This document shows positions 8,195-16,269 of a stretch of 62,764 bases of DNA, one piece after another; the stretch's first letter is position 1, and every line of letters begins with the position of its first letter. Below the pieces are notes generated by a model, which was given only the letters and a program-made list of their open reading frames with translations, made no database searches and had not been told where the DNA came from. The position numbers were made by a program, and so were the translations under genes. The DNA comes from an uncultured Clostridia bacterium (GTDB lineage: Bacteria; Bacillota; Clostridia; Christensenellales; CAG-138): positions 1-62,764 of the forward strand of contig CAKTYT010000009.1 of NCBI GenBank assembly GCA_934633695.1. Reading direction: 5' to 3'.

Positions 8195-8941
8195 ATGTCC
8201 GGACATTCCAAATGGGCAAACATTAAAAACAAAAAGGAGAAGACTGACTCCCAGCGCGGTAAGGTATTCACCAAAATCGGCAGAGAAATTGCAATCGCAG
8301 TTAAAGAGGGTGGAAGCGACCCCGTAAATAACTCCAAGCTCCGCGATGTTATCGCAAAAGCAAAGGCAAACAACATGCCCAACGACAACATCACCCGTTC
8401 TATCAAGAAAGCCGCAGGCGAACTCGGTTCCATCAACTATGAAACCGGTACCTACGAGGGCTACGGTCCCGGCGGTGTCGCAGTCATCGTTGAAGTTCTC
8501 ACCGACAACCGCAACCGTACCGCTGCCGACATCCGCCATATCTTCGACAAATACGGTGCCGGCATGGGCAACTCCGGCTGTGTCGGCTGGATGTTTGACA
8601 AGAAGGGTCATATTATCATTGAACGCAGTGCAAAGATCGACGAAGAAGAAGTCATGATGGCTGCCCTTGACGCAGGTGCGGACGATTTCCTCGCTCAAGA
8701 CGACTGTTTTGAAATTTTCACTGCTCCCAACGATTTTTCAACCGTTCGCGAAGCTCTTGAAGCCGCAGGCTACTCCTTCATCTCTGCTGAACAGGACATG
8801 ATCCCTTCCAACAGCGTTGACGTCTCCGATGAAGAAACCATCGGCAAAATCGAACGCATGATCGAAATGTTCGAAGACAACGATGATGTTCAGGAAGTTT
8901 ACCATAACGCAAATCTCCCTGAGGAAGAAGAGGAAGACTGA
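8195..8941 (+). CDS. YebC/PmpR (TACO1) family protein
   Basis: 248 residues, standard length. It begins with the family signature SGHSKWANIKNKK. The family has been described as transcriptional regulators and, more recently, as factors that help ribosomes through proline stretches; which applies here is unknown. An acidic C-terminus (EEEEED) is present. The start has a perfect AGGAGG site 7 nt upstream. It has its own promoter about 90 nt upstream and a terminator after it, so it is monocistronic. Confidence 0.95.
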   Translation: MSGHSKWANIKNKKEKTDSQRGKVFTKIGREIAIAVKEGGSDPVNNSKLRDVIAKAKANNMPNDNITRSIKKAAGELGSINYETGTYEGYGPGGVAVIVEVLTDNRNRTAADIRHIFDKYGAGMGNSGCVGWMFDKKGHIIIERSAKIDEEEVMMAALDAGADDFLAQDDCFEIFTAPNDFSTVREALEAAGYSFISAEQDMIPSNSVDVSDEETIGKIERMIEMFEDNDDVQEVYHNANLPEEEEED

Positions 8942-8975
8942 TTCGCCCGATAATTCGCATATCGATATGCATCCA

Positions 8976-9007
8976 CCCCTCGGTAATTAAAGTCGAGGGG
9001 TCATTTT
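8976..9007 (+). terminator. rho-independent terminator after the yebC-type gene
   Basis: Stem CCCCTCG (8976-8982) with CGAGGGG (8994-9000), followed by TCATTTTT. Confidence 0.8.
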
Positions 9008-9027
9008 TAAAGATAACGGAGTAAAAA

Positions 9028-10515
9028 ATGGAACGCAGCAGCGGAATACTTATGCCCGTCTTTTCCCTCCCCTCCCCATACGGGATAGGCAGTTTCGGAC
9101 GTGCGGCATACGAATTTATTGATTTTCTCAAAGCCTCCGGACAGCGATACTGGCAAATTCTGCCGCTCAACCCGACGAGTTACGGAGACTCTCCGTACCA
9201 ATGCTTTTCCGCATTTGCGGGAAACCCTTATTTTATCGACCTCGATTTGCTGATTGACGATGGTCTGCTGACACGGGAGCAGGTTGAGGGATACGATTTC
9301 GGCACGGACAAGGAAAGAGTTGATTACGGCAAGCTCTACCTTAACCGTTTCAAACTCCTTGCGGCTGCCAAACAGAAGGGATATGAGCGTGACAGTGCTG
9401 AAATCTCCGCATTTTTAAAAGAAAACGCCTCGTGGCTCGAAGACTATCTGCTGTTTACCGCATTGAAACAGTATTTCGGAATGGAACCATGGCACAAGTG
9501 GCCTGACAAAAAAGCCGTGCACCGCAATGCCGACACTCTCAAAAGATACAAGCACCTCCTCCGTGATGAACTTGAATTACTCCTCTACACGCAGTTTCTT
9601 TTCTTCCGTCAGTGGAAGGCCCTTAGGGAGTACGCACACAAGCAGGGCGTATTTTTGATCGGCGACCTCCCAATTTACGTTTCATATGATTCTGCCGACG
9701 TATGGGCCTCCCCCGAACAATTTCTTCTCGATACAGATGGTACGCCCTCTCTTGTGGCAGGCGTCCCCCCCGATGCGTTCAGTTCCGATGGTCAGCTTTG
9801 GGGGAATCCCATCTATCGCTGGGAAAAAATGGAGCAGGAAGGCTTCAGCTGGTGGCTTGACCGAATTGAAGGAGCCTCTAAGCTGTACGACGTCATCCGC
9901 ATTGACCACTTTAGAGGTCTTGAAAGCTATTGGGCGGTTCCCTACGGGGAAACGACTGCAAAAAACGGCAGTTGGCAGCCCGGTCCAGGAATTAATTTCA
10001 TATCGGCCGTCAAAAAAGCCTTCCCCGATCTTCCCATAATTGCCGAGGATTTGGGAGTTCTTACGGATGAGGTGAACTTGCTTTTGCGTCGATCCGGTTT
10101 CCCCGGGATGCGTGTGCTCGAATTTGCCTTCGATTCCGATGAAGCGAACAACTATCTTCCGCACAATTACATTCGCAGCTGCGTATGCTATACAGGCACA
10201 CACGACAATGCTCCCGTTGCCGGATGGCTGTGCGAAATCGATGAAAAAAAACTGAACTTTGCAAAAAAATATCTTGCACTGAATGCTGTTGAGGGAGAAT
10301 CCTTTGGAGTTATTCGCGGCGGTATGGGGTCCGTTGCCGACCTTTTTATTGCACAAATGCAGGATTATTTGAGCCTCGGGATCGTAAGCAGGATCAACAC
10401 CCCCGGCACGAGCGAAAACAACTGGCAGTGGCGACTCCTCCCCGGCATGCTGACCAATGAGCTTTCAAAGCGTATTTTATCCCTCACCCGGATGTTCGGA
10501 AGGCTGTGCTTTTGA
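9028..10515 (+). CDS. malQ: 4-alpha-glucanotransferase (amylomaltase, GH77)
   Basis: 495 residues. Transfers alpha-1,4-glucan segments between maltodextrins, feeding glycogen or starch breakdown in the cytoplasm. GH77 features are clear: the GIGSFG start, the nucleophile Asp293 in RIDHFRG, the acid/base Glu340 in IAEDLG and the transition-state Asp393 in THDN, then NTPGTSENNWQWR near the C-terminus. GGAG precedes the start by 7 nt. No glycogen phosphorylase or maltose transporter is adjacent, so it is an isolated enzyme gene. Confidence 0.96.
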   Translation: MERSSGILMPVFSLPSPYGIGSFGRAAYEFIDFLKASGQRYWQILPLNPTSYGDSPYQCFSAFAGNPYFIDLDLLIDDGLLTREQVEGYDFGTDKERVDYGKLYLNRFKLLAAAKQKGYERDSAEISAFLKENASWLEDYLLFTALKQYFGMEPWHKWPDKKAVHRNADTLKRYKHLLRDELELLLYTQFLFFRQWKALREYAHKQGVFLIGDLPIYVSYDSADVWASPEQFLLDTDGTPSLVAGVPPDAFSSDGQLWGNPIYRWEKMEQEGFSWWLDRIEGASKLYDVIRIDHFRGLESYWAVPYGETTAKNGSWQPGPGINFISAVKKAFPDLPIIAEDLGVLTDEVNLLLRRSGFPGMRVLEFAFDSDEANNYLPHNYIRSCVCYTGTHDNAPVAGWLCEIDEKKLNFAKKYLALNAVEGESFGVIRGGMGSVADLFIAQMQDYLSLGIVSRINTPGTSENNWQWRLLPGMLTNELSKRILSLTRMFGRLCF

Positions 10516-10555
10516 TATTCCGTTCTTGCCGACCATTTGGTAAATTGTATTAATA

Positions 10556-10612
10556 AATCCAACAAGCCGACGAAGCCTTCTTGCCTCATCGATTTGTTGG
10601 ATTTTGTTTTTT
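10556..10612 (+). terminator. rho-independent terminator after malQ
   Basis: Stem AATCCAACA (10556-10564) with TGTTGGATT (10595-10603), a 30-nt loop, then a TTGTTTTTT tail. Confidence 0.7.
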
Positions 10613-10649
10613 GCCGCAGCAGACCGATTTTCTGTCCGGCAATTTTCTT

Positions 10650-10765
10650 CTTTAAGTTCTCACCGCAGTGAAACGCTTTCTCGTCAAGTTTTTCTCTTGC
10701 TTTAACCCCTCACCGCGGTGAAACGCCTTCCTGCCAAGCATCTTCCTACTTCAATCCCTCACCGT
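10650..10765. repeat. imperfect ~50-bp tandem repeat overlapping the end of a small gene
   Basis: Two full units and a partial third, each with a (C/T)TCACCG core, start near 10652, 10702 and 10751. The two full units also share CTCACCGC(A/G)GTGAAACGC. The middle unit contains a perfect palindrome TCACCGCGGTGA. The partial unit is the last codons of the minus-strand gene at 10746-11219. The spacing and degeneracy do not fit a CRISPR array. It looks like an eroded coding or 3' end duplication. Confidence 0.55.
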
Positions 10766-11219
10766 TGGATCTGTCCCATGCAGTAAGCGGACGCATTGAG
10801 GCATGTCTGTCATCGTGAGAATTTATGCTGTTGATATCAGGATCTTCCATGACTAATTCCGGATTAAACGGAGCTCCATCTGTCCCCCACGAATAAAACG
10901 TATCTTCACGCCTTTCACTGTCCGCATCCTCGTCTCCTTCATCAAACGACCATGCTTTTGAGAGGCTTTCAACGGCGGCATCATTCATTTCCCCGCTGTC
11001 GCCGAGATAACCGTAATCCGACTCGATCTCGCCAAATTGAGCGGCGGCGAATTCTGTTGACTGGAGTTGGTGCATATCCCTTATCGATTCAAGCTGATAA
11101 TCGTCAACAGGGGGATTGAACATCATTCCGGTTGCCTCGTTTGCCGAAACCGTACTTGTCATGTCAGCAGATTCCGGGAGCGAATCCGCATCAAAATTTT
11201 TCGCTTTATTGTTTTTCAT
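10746..11219 (-). CDS. small acidic hypothetical protein
   Basis: 157 residues, not recognised. Start at 11219 (MKNNKAKNF) has GGAG 8 nt upstream. The protein is hydrophilic and strongly acidic, with no signal peptide or membrane segment; it reads as disordered, with an internal MMFNPPVDDYQ stretch and a DEGDEDADSERRED acidic run. The orientation is opposite to malQ and ppdK on either side. The 3' end coincides with one unit of a tandem repeat, so the C-terminus may have moved by repeat expansion. A weak promoter may lie in the 11220-11290 gap. Confidence 0.65.
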   Translation of the reverse strand: MKNNKAKNFDADSLPESADMTSTVSANEATGMMFNPPVDDYQLESIRDMHQLQSTEFAAAQFGEIESDYGYLGDSGEMNDAAVESLSKAWSFDEGDEDADSERREDTFYSWGTDGAPFNPELVMEDPDINSINSHDDRHASMRPLTAWDRSNGEGLK

Positions 11220-11289
11220 GCAATTGTCTCCTTCTTTCAAAGTTTCTATCAGTATTTTCGAAAATTGCACAAAAAATTCGCATAAGTGC

Positions 11290-11318
11290 TTGAAAAAAAG
11301 CCTTTACCCGTGTATAAT
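11290..11318 (+). promoter_or_regulatory. sigma-A promoter of ppdK
   Basis: TTGAAA (11290-11295), a 17-nt spacer, TATAAT (11313-11318). Leader of about 48 nt with TTGGAGGAAATATA before the ATG. Confidence 0.8.
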
Positions 11319-11373
11319 GAAGTGTTTTCTTGAGGAAAATTATGATTGAAAATTTTATATTGGAGGAAATATA

Positions 11374-14001
11374 ATGACTCATAAGTATGTGTACCTCTTC
11401 AATGAGGGAAATGCAAACATGAGGGAGCTTCTCGGCGGCAAAGGTGCAAACCTCGCTGAAATGACCGGCCTCGGTCTTCCCGTTCCCTACGGCTTCACTG
11501 TTTCAACCGAAGCCTGCACCCGTTACTACGAAGATAATGGCGTTGTAAGTGACGAGATCGTTGAGCAGATTAAAGAAGCTCTCGCCGTTGTCGAAGCAAA
11601 AGTCGGCAAGAAATTCGGCAGCACCGAAAACCCCTACCTCGTATCCGTTCGTTCCGGTGCAAGGGCAAGCATGCCCGGCATGATGGACACCATCCTCAAC
11701 CTCGGCCTGAACGATGAAACCGTCGTTGCACTTGCAAGGCTCACCAACAATGAACGCTTTGCATTTGACAGCTACCGCCGTTTCATCCAGATGTTCTCCG
11801 ATGTTGTCATGGAAGTTCCCAAGGCAAAGTTCGACGCCATCTTTGACGGTGAGAAAGAAAAGAACAACTGCAAGAACGATACCGATTTGACCGCTGAAAA
11901 CCTCAAAGAGGTCGTTGCTGCTTACAAAGTTCTCTTCAAAGAAGAAAAAGGTTTTGATTTCCCCCAGGATCCGATGACTCAGCTGCTCGAAGCTGTCAAG
12001 GCTGTTTTCCGCAGCTGGGACAACCCCCGTGCAATCGTCTACCGCCGCATGAATGACATCCCCGCAAGCTGGGGTACGGCAGTTAACGTACAGAGCATGG
12101 TATTCGGCAACATGGGCGATGACAGCGGTACCGGCGTTGCATTCACTCGCAATCCCTCCACCGGCGAAAAGAAACTCTACGGTGAGTATCTTATGAACGC
12201 TCAGGGCGAAGACGTTGTTGCAGGCATCCGCACTCCCGAACCCATTGACCATCTCAAAGAAACCAACGAAGCAATCTACAATGAATTTGTCAACGTTGCA
12301 AATACTCTTGAAAAGCACTATCGCGATATGCAGGACATGGAATTCACCATTGAAAAGGGCAAGCTCTTCATGCTCCAGACCAGAAACGGCAAGCGTACCG
12401 CAGCAGCAGCACTTCAGATTGCAGTTGACCTCGTAAACGAAGGCATGCGTACGAAGGAAGAGGCCATCCAGATGATCGACCCCAGAACGCTCGACGCACT
12501 GCTCCATCCCACCTTTGACGAAGCCGCTCTTAAGGCAGCAGAAGCCGTCGCAACCGGCCTTGCAGCATCTCCCGGTGCAGCATGCGGTATGGTTTACTTC
12601 TCCGCCGACGAAGCAAAGGCAGCTCATGAGAACGGCCAGAAAGTCATTCTTGCTCGTAAAGAAACCAGCCCCGAAGACCTCGAGGGTATGCACGCAGCTG
12701 AAGGCATCTTCACTGCATTCGGCGGTATGACCAGCCATGCCGCAGTTGTTGCAAGACAGCTCGGCACCTGCTGTGTATGCGGCTGCAAGGAAGCAAACAT
12801 TGACGAGGCAGCAAAGACCATTACCTTTGCAAGCGGTTCAGTCGTCCACGAAGGCGATTGGCTCAGCCTTAACGGCACCACCGGCAAGGTCTATGCAGAA
12901 CCCATCAAGACCGTTCCCGCCGAGCTTTCCGGCAACTTCCGCACGATCATGGAATGGGCTGACTCCATCCGTACGCTCAAGATCCGCACCAACGCAGACT
13001 CACCATCTCAGGCAGCGACCGCCCTCAAGTTCGGTGCAGAAGGCATCGGCCTGTGCCGTACCGAGCACATGTTCTTCGATGAGGACCGCATCCCCGCAAT
13101 GCGTGAGATGATCGTCTCCAAGAACGCTGCCGAGCGTAAAGCCGCTCTTGCAAAGATCCTGCCCATGCAGCGTGAAGACTTCAAGGGCATTTACAAGACC
13201 ATGAAGGGTCTGCCCGTAACCATTCGTTTCCTCGATCCTCCCCTTCACGAGTTCCTTCCCACCAGGGATGAGGACATCAAGAACCTCGCTGACACCATGG
13301 GGCTTACCTTTGAAGAGCTCAAGGCAACCGTTGTCAGTCTCCACGAAACCAACCCCATGATGGGTCACCGCGGCTGCCGCCTTTCCATCACCTACCCCGA
13401 AATTGCAGAAATGCAGGCTCGTGCAGTTATTGAAGCTGCAATCGAGGTTCGTCAGGAAGAAGGCATCGAAGTTATCCCCGAAATCATGATCCCTCTCGTC
13501 GGCGAAACCAAGGAGCTTGCTTATGTGAAGAGCTTCGTTGTTGAAACCGCAAAGAAGGTCATGGAAGAAAAGGGCATGGAGATCCCCTTCCTCGTCGGTA
13601 CCATGATCGAGATTCCCCGTGCGGCTCTTACCGCTGACGAAGTTGCAACTGAGGCAGAATTCTTCAGCTTCGGCACCAACGACCTCACTCAGATGACTTT
13701 CGGCTTCAGCCGTGACGACGCAGGTAAGTTCCTCAACGACTACTATGCAAAGAAGATCTTTGAGAGCGATCCCTTCGCACGCGTTGACCAGGTCGGCGTC
13801 GGCAAGCTCATGAAGATGGCTGTCGAACTCGGTAAGAAGACCCGTCCCAACATCAAACTCGGTATCTGCGGCGAACACGGCGGCGATCCCTCCAGCATCG
13901 ATTTCTGCCACCGCATTGGTTTGCAGTACGTCTCCTGCTCCCCCTTCCGCGTACCCATCGCAAGGCTCGCAGCAGCACAGGCTAAGCTGAACAATGACTG
14001 A
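11374..14001 (+). CDS. ppdK: pyruvate, phosphate dikinase
   Basis: 875 residues, full length. Interconverts pyruvate + ATP + phosphate and phosphoenolpyruvate + AMP + pyrophosphate, a key glycolytic/gluconeogenic step in many anaerobes. Domains in order: N-terminal ATP-grasp nucleotide domain (LLGGKGANLAEM), central swinging phosphohistidine domain with His455 in GGMTSHAAVVARQLG, and C-terminal PEP/pyruvate barrel with catalytic Cys832 in GICGEHGG. These positions match the clostridial enzyme. Strong ribosome site, own promoter and terminator. Codon use is strongly biased to C in third positions, which creates long spurious antisense frames. Confidence 0.98.
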   Translation: MTHKYVYLFNEGNANMRELLGGKGANLAEMTGLGLPVPYGFTVSTEACTRYYEDNGVVSDEIVEQIKEALAVVEAKVGKKFGSTENPYLVSVRSGARASMPGMMDTILNLGLNDETVVALARLTNNERFAFDSYRRFIQMFSDVVMEVPKAKFDAIFDGEKEKNNCKNDTDLTAENLKEVVAAYKVLFKEEKGFDFPQDPMTQLLEAVKAVFRSWDNPRAIVYRRMNDIPASWGTAVNVQSMVFGNMGDDSGTGVAFTRNPSTGEKKLYGEYLMNAQGEDVVAGIRTPEPIDHLKETNEAIYNEFVNVANTLEKHYRDMQDMEFTIEKGKLFMLQTRNGKRTAAAALQIAVDLVNEGMRTKEEAIQMIDPRTLDALLHPTFDEAALKAAEAVATGLAASPGAACGMVYFSADEAKAAHENGQKVILARKETSPEDLEGMHAAEGIFTAFGGMTSHAAVVARQLGTCCVCGCKEANIDEAAKTITFASGSVVHEGDWLSLNGTTGKVYAEPIKTVPAELSGNFRTIMEWADSIRTLKIRTNADSPSQAATALKFGAEGIGLCRTEHMFFDEDRIPAMREMIVSKNAAERKAALAKILPMQREDFKGIYKTMKGLPVTIRFLDPPLHEFLPTRDEDIKNLADTMGLTFEELKATVVSLHETNPMMGHRGCRLSITYPEIAEMQARAVIEAAIEVRQEEGIEVIPEIMIPLVGETKELAYVKSFVVETAKKVMEEKGMEIPFLVGTMIEIPRAALTADEVATEAEFFSFGTNDLTQMTFGFSRDDAGKFLNDYYAKKIFESDPFARVDQVGVGKLMKMAVELGKKTRPNIKLGICGEHGGDPSSIDFCHRIGLQYVSCSPFRVPIARLAAAQAKLNND

Positions 14002-14015
14002 TTCTTGATTCATAC

Positions 14016-14065
14016 AGGGGCTGCATTCTGCTTATTTGCGGCAATGCTGCCCCTCTTTCGTTTTT
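14016..14065 (+). terminator. rho-independent terminator after ppdK
   Basis: AGGGGCTGCATT (14016-14027) pairs with AATGCTGCCCCT (14043-14054) with one mismatch, then CTTTCGTTTTT. The rest of the gap to 14224 is AT-rich, with nothing recognised. Confidence 0.75.
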
Positions 14066-14223
14066 CACCAATCGTTCTGAGCACTGTCTTTTTTGGGTTA
14101 TAATCAAACCATTGCTCATTCATTTTTGGTGATATCTCTGCATAATATCTATTGCACACGATGATTTTGCCTTTCACCTGCGTGAACTCGCAAAAAAATT
14201 TTAAAAAAACTGCAAAAAAGGGG

Positions 14224-14252
14224 TTGCAAAATCATTTCGAATAGTGTATAAT
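14224..14252 (+). promoter_or_regulatory. sigma-A promoter of the tRNA-Val / tRNA-Gln unit
   Basis: TTGCAA (14224-14229), a 17-nt spacer, TATAAT (14247-14252), 14 nt before tRNA-Val. Confidence 0.8.
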
Positions 14253-14266
14253 AATGCTCGTTCGAT

Positions 14267-14343
14267 GGGGTTATAGCTCAGCTGGTCAGAGCGCTACGTT
14301 GACATCGTAGAGGTCATTGGTTCGATCCCAATTAATCCCACCA
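14267..14343 (+). tRNA. tRNA-Val (anticodon GAC)
   Basis: Acceptor GGGGTTA/TAATCCC (one G-U pair), anticodon loop TTGACAT, T arm ATTGG/CCAAT, encoded CCA at 14341-14343. Confidence 0.95.
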
Positions 14344-14358
14344 TAGTCTATCCTGCGG

Positions 14359-14533
14359 TGTGCGTTACGTTTCGATTATAAACCCTCGTCTCAAATTCAG
14401 GGGCTCTCGTCGGAATGTGGCAGGCACCCCCGCCTCTTGCAATTCGCAATGCCTTGGGGTACCGGAAGCATTCAGCATTGCACCCGCACCTGCTTAGTTC
14501 TAAGCGGGTATTATAAGCGGAGCGGACGGCACA
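14359..14533 (+). ncRNA. candidate structured noncoding RNA between two tRNAs
   Basis: Hand folding gives a closed element. TGTGC (14359-14363) pairs with GCACA (14529-14533). CGTTTCG (14368-14374) pairs with CGGAGCG (14518-14524) using two G-U pairs. ACCC (14382-14385) can pair with GGGT (14506-14509). Between them is a symmetric bubble with ATTATAA on both sides. Inside are GCAATGC/GCATTGC (14446/14475) and a GCTTA-GTTC-TAAGC hairpin. The G-U pairs favour the plus strand. It is probably co-transcribed with the flanking tRNAs. I cannot assign it to a known RNA family. Confidence 0.45.
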
Positions 14534-14547
14534 ATGGGATTTGACAT

Positions 14548-14621
14548 TGCCGAATGGTGTAACGGTAACACTAACGACTCTGACTCGTTCATTCCTGGTT
14601 CGAATCCAGGTTCGGCAGCCA
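14548..14621 (+). tRNA. tRNA-Gln (anticodon CUG)
   Basis: Acceptor TGCCGAA/TTCGGCA, discriminator G, anticodon loop CTCTGAC, encoded CCA at 14619-14621. Confidence 0.95.
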
Positions 14622-14625
14622 CGGT

Positions 14626-14656
14626 AAACGGGATGTTTGTGCATCCCGTTTTTCTT
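14626..14656 (+). terminator. rho-independent terminator after tRNA-Gln
   Basis: 10-bp stem AAACGGGATG (14626-14635) with CATCCCGTTT (14642-14651), 6-nt loop, then TTTCTT. Confidence 0.9.
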
Positions 14657-14907
14657 GTACCCTGAATTTTACGTGAGTTCCAAAGTTTTCCCATTTTGCC
14701 GTCTTAAGCGTTGAATTTGACTAAAATATTTTTCATTCGTCAATCATCTGAAAGCTGCTGCGGACCATATCCTGTGTCGTTTTCTTTTTCTGTTGCTTTT
14801 TTTATCTCTATATGATAAACTGTTCTTGGTTCGGCAACAAATCGAATGATGTGTGTATTCTTTAATGTGCAGCATCGCTGCCGGATAAAAAAGCAAACGG
14901 AGGTTTT

Positions 14908-16032
14908 ATGGAATTTATCGGAACTGTGAAGGACTGTATCCTTCAGTATTGGGACAACGCCGTCATGTGGCTGATCGGCGGGCTTCTTATTTACCTTGCA
15001 ATCAAAAAAGAGATGGAACCCACTCTGCTTTTGCCGATGGGTTTCGGAGCAATTATAATCAACCTTCCCGGCACTGCATTGACCCAGCCCGGCGGACTCA
15101 TTGACATTCTTTACAATTGCGGTATCGCAAACGAGTTCTTCCCTCTCGTGCTGTTCATCGGCATAGGAGCAATGATAGACTTTGGCCCGATTCTGACGAA
15201 TCCGAAGCTCATGCTCTTTGGTGCCGCAGCACAGTTCGGCATATTCTTTACGCTCTGCCTTGCAACGCTCTGCGGCTTCAATCCTTTTGAAGCGGCTTCG
15301 ATCGCCATCATCGGTGCTGCGGATGGTCCAACATCTATCGTCGTTGCAAACAGCCTTAATGTCAGCACAAATAACCCCGGTCTTTTTGGTGCGATCGTCG
15401 TTGCCGCTTATTCATACATGGCACTCGTTCCGATCGTCCAACGACCTATAATCAAAGCGATCACAACCAAAAAAGAACGGTTGATCCGCATGGAATACGA
15501 ACAAAAAGATGTTTCAAAGCTCGTGCGAATCATCTTCCCCTGCCTTATCACCATGATTGTCGGCTTCGTTGCCCCCGGTGGACTGCCGCTCATTGCCTGC
15601 CTCATGTTCGGCAACCTCATAAGGGAATGCGGCGTACTCAATTCACTGTCCGAAACTGCCCAGACTTCGCTTGCCAACCTCATCACGATTTTCCTGGGTC
15701 TCTCGATTTCGCTCACCATGCGTGCAGAATCCTTCCTTAAGCCCACAACGCTGCTCGTGCTTGGTCTCGGTCTGTTCGCGTTCGTCTTTGACACCGTCGG
15801 CGGCGTAATGTTTGCAAAATTCCTCAACCTCTTCCTTAAAAAGAAGATCAACCCCATGATTGGTGCTGCCGGCATTTCCGCCTTTCCGATGTCTGCAAGG
15901 GTCGTCCACAAGCTCGGTCGTGAGGAGGATGATCAGAATTTCCTTCTCATGCACGCTATTGGGGCAAACGTGTCGGGGCAAATTGCCTCCGTCATTGCGG
16001 GCGGTCTGATTCTTAGCATTTTCATGCAGTAA
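14908..16032 (+). CDS. sodium-pumping decarboxylase beta subunit (OadB/GcdB type)
   Basis: 374 residues with about ten membrane helices. The family's conserved GAADGPTSIVVANSL segment is present, followed by AISAFPMSARVVHKLG-type residues near the end. This subunit removes CO2 from carboxybiotin and exports sodium in oxaloacetate, methylmalonyl-CoA or glutaconyl-CoA decarboxylases; the length is nearer the GcdB class. GGAGG precedes the ATG. The next gene is a gamma-like subunit, but no carboxyltransferase or biotin carrier is in the window, so the substrate cannot be stated. Confidence 0.92.
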   Translation: MEFIGTVKDCILQYWDNAVMWLIGGLLIYLAIKKEMEPTLLLPMGFGAIIINLPGTALTQPGGLIDILYNCGIANEFFPLVLFIGIGAMIDFGPILTNPKLMLFGAAAQFGIFFTLCLATLCGFNPFEAASIAIIGAADGPTSIVVANSLNVSTNNPGLFGAIVVAAYSYMALVPIVQRPIIKAITTKKERLIRMEYEQKDVSKLVRIIFPCLITMIVGFVAPGGLPLIACLMFGNLIRECGVLNSLSETAQTSLANLITIFLGLSISLTMRAESFLKPTTLLVLGLGLFAFVFDTVGGVMFAKFLNLFLKKKINPMIGAAGISAFPMSARVVHKLGREEDDQNFLLMHAIGANVSGQIASVIAGGLILSIFMQ

Positions 16033-16054
16033 ACTGAGAAAGGATGGTTTCGCT

Positions 16055-16210
16055 ATGCATAATGGTTTTTTCAACATCAATGTAGACGGTTTCAATTTTG
16101 TTGAATCGCTTAAAGTCATGCTGTTCGGAATGCTCAGTATTCTCGCCGTGACAGCAGTCATTATCATTTGCACAATGCTGCTTAATAAGCTTGCAAGGAA
16201 GAAAAAATAA
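16055..16210 (+). CDS. small OadG-like gamma subunit
   Basis: 51 residues: a short N-terminal stretch rich in Asn and Phe, one membrane helix (about residues 21-42) and a basic tail (NKLARKKK). This is the size and shape of the OadG/gamma anchors of sodium-pumping decarboxylases. It lies 22 nt after the beta subunit with AAAGGA upstream of the ATG. The assignment rests mainly on context, since such proteins have little sequence conservation. Confidence 0.72.
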   Translation: MHNGFFNINVDGFNFVESLKVMLFGMLSILAVTAVIIICTMLLNKLARKKK

Positions 16211-16227
16211 GGCAAATTAAAAGGGTT

Positions 16228-16268
16228 CTGCTGCGAATGGAATTTACCATTCGCAGCAGTCCGTTTTC
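16228..16268. terminator. bidirectional terminator between the oadG-like and portal genes
   Basis: Perfect 13-bp stem CTGCTGCGAATGG (16228-16240) with CCATTCGCAGCAG (16247-16259), 6-nt loop, TCCGTTTTCTT on the plus side. It also serves the convergent portal gene. Confidence 0.85.
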
Positions 16269-16269
16269 T

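Noticed and set aside
10650..10765. Possible CRISPR array
   Set aside because: Only two full units and a partial third, degenerate, no unique spacers of even length, no cas genes.
11503..14013. Long antisense frames (up to ~411 codons) within ppdK
   Set aside because: The sense protein is unmistakable; the antisense openness comes from strong third-position C bias.
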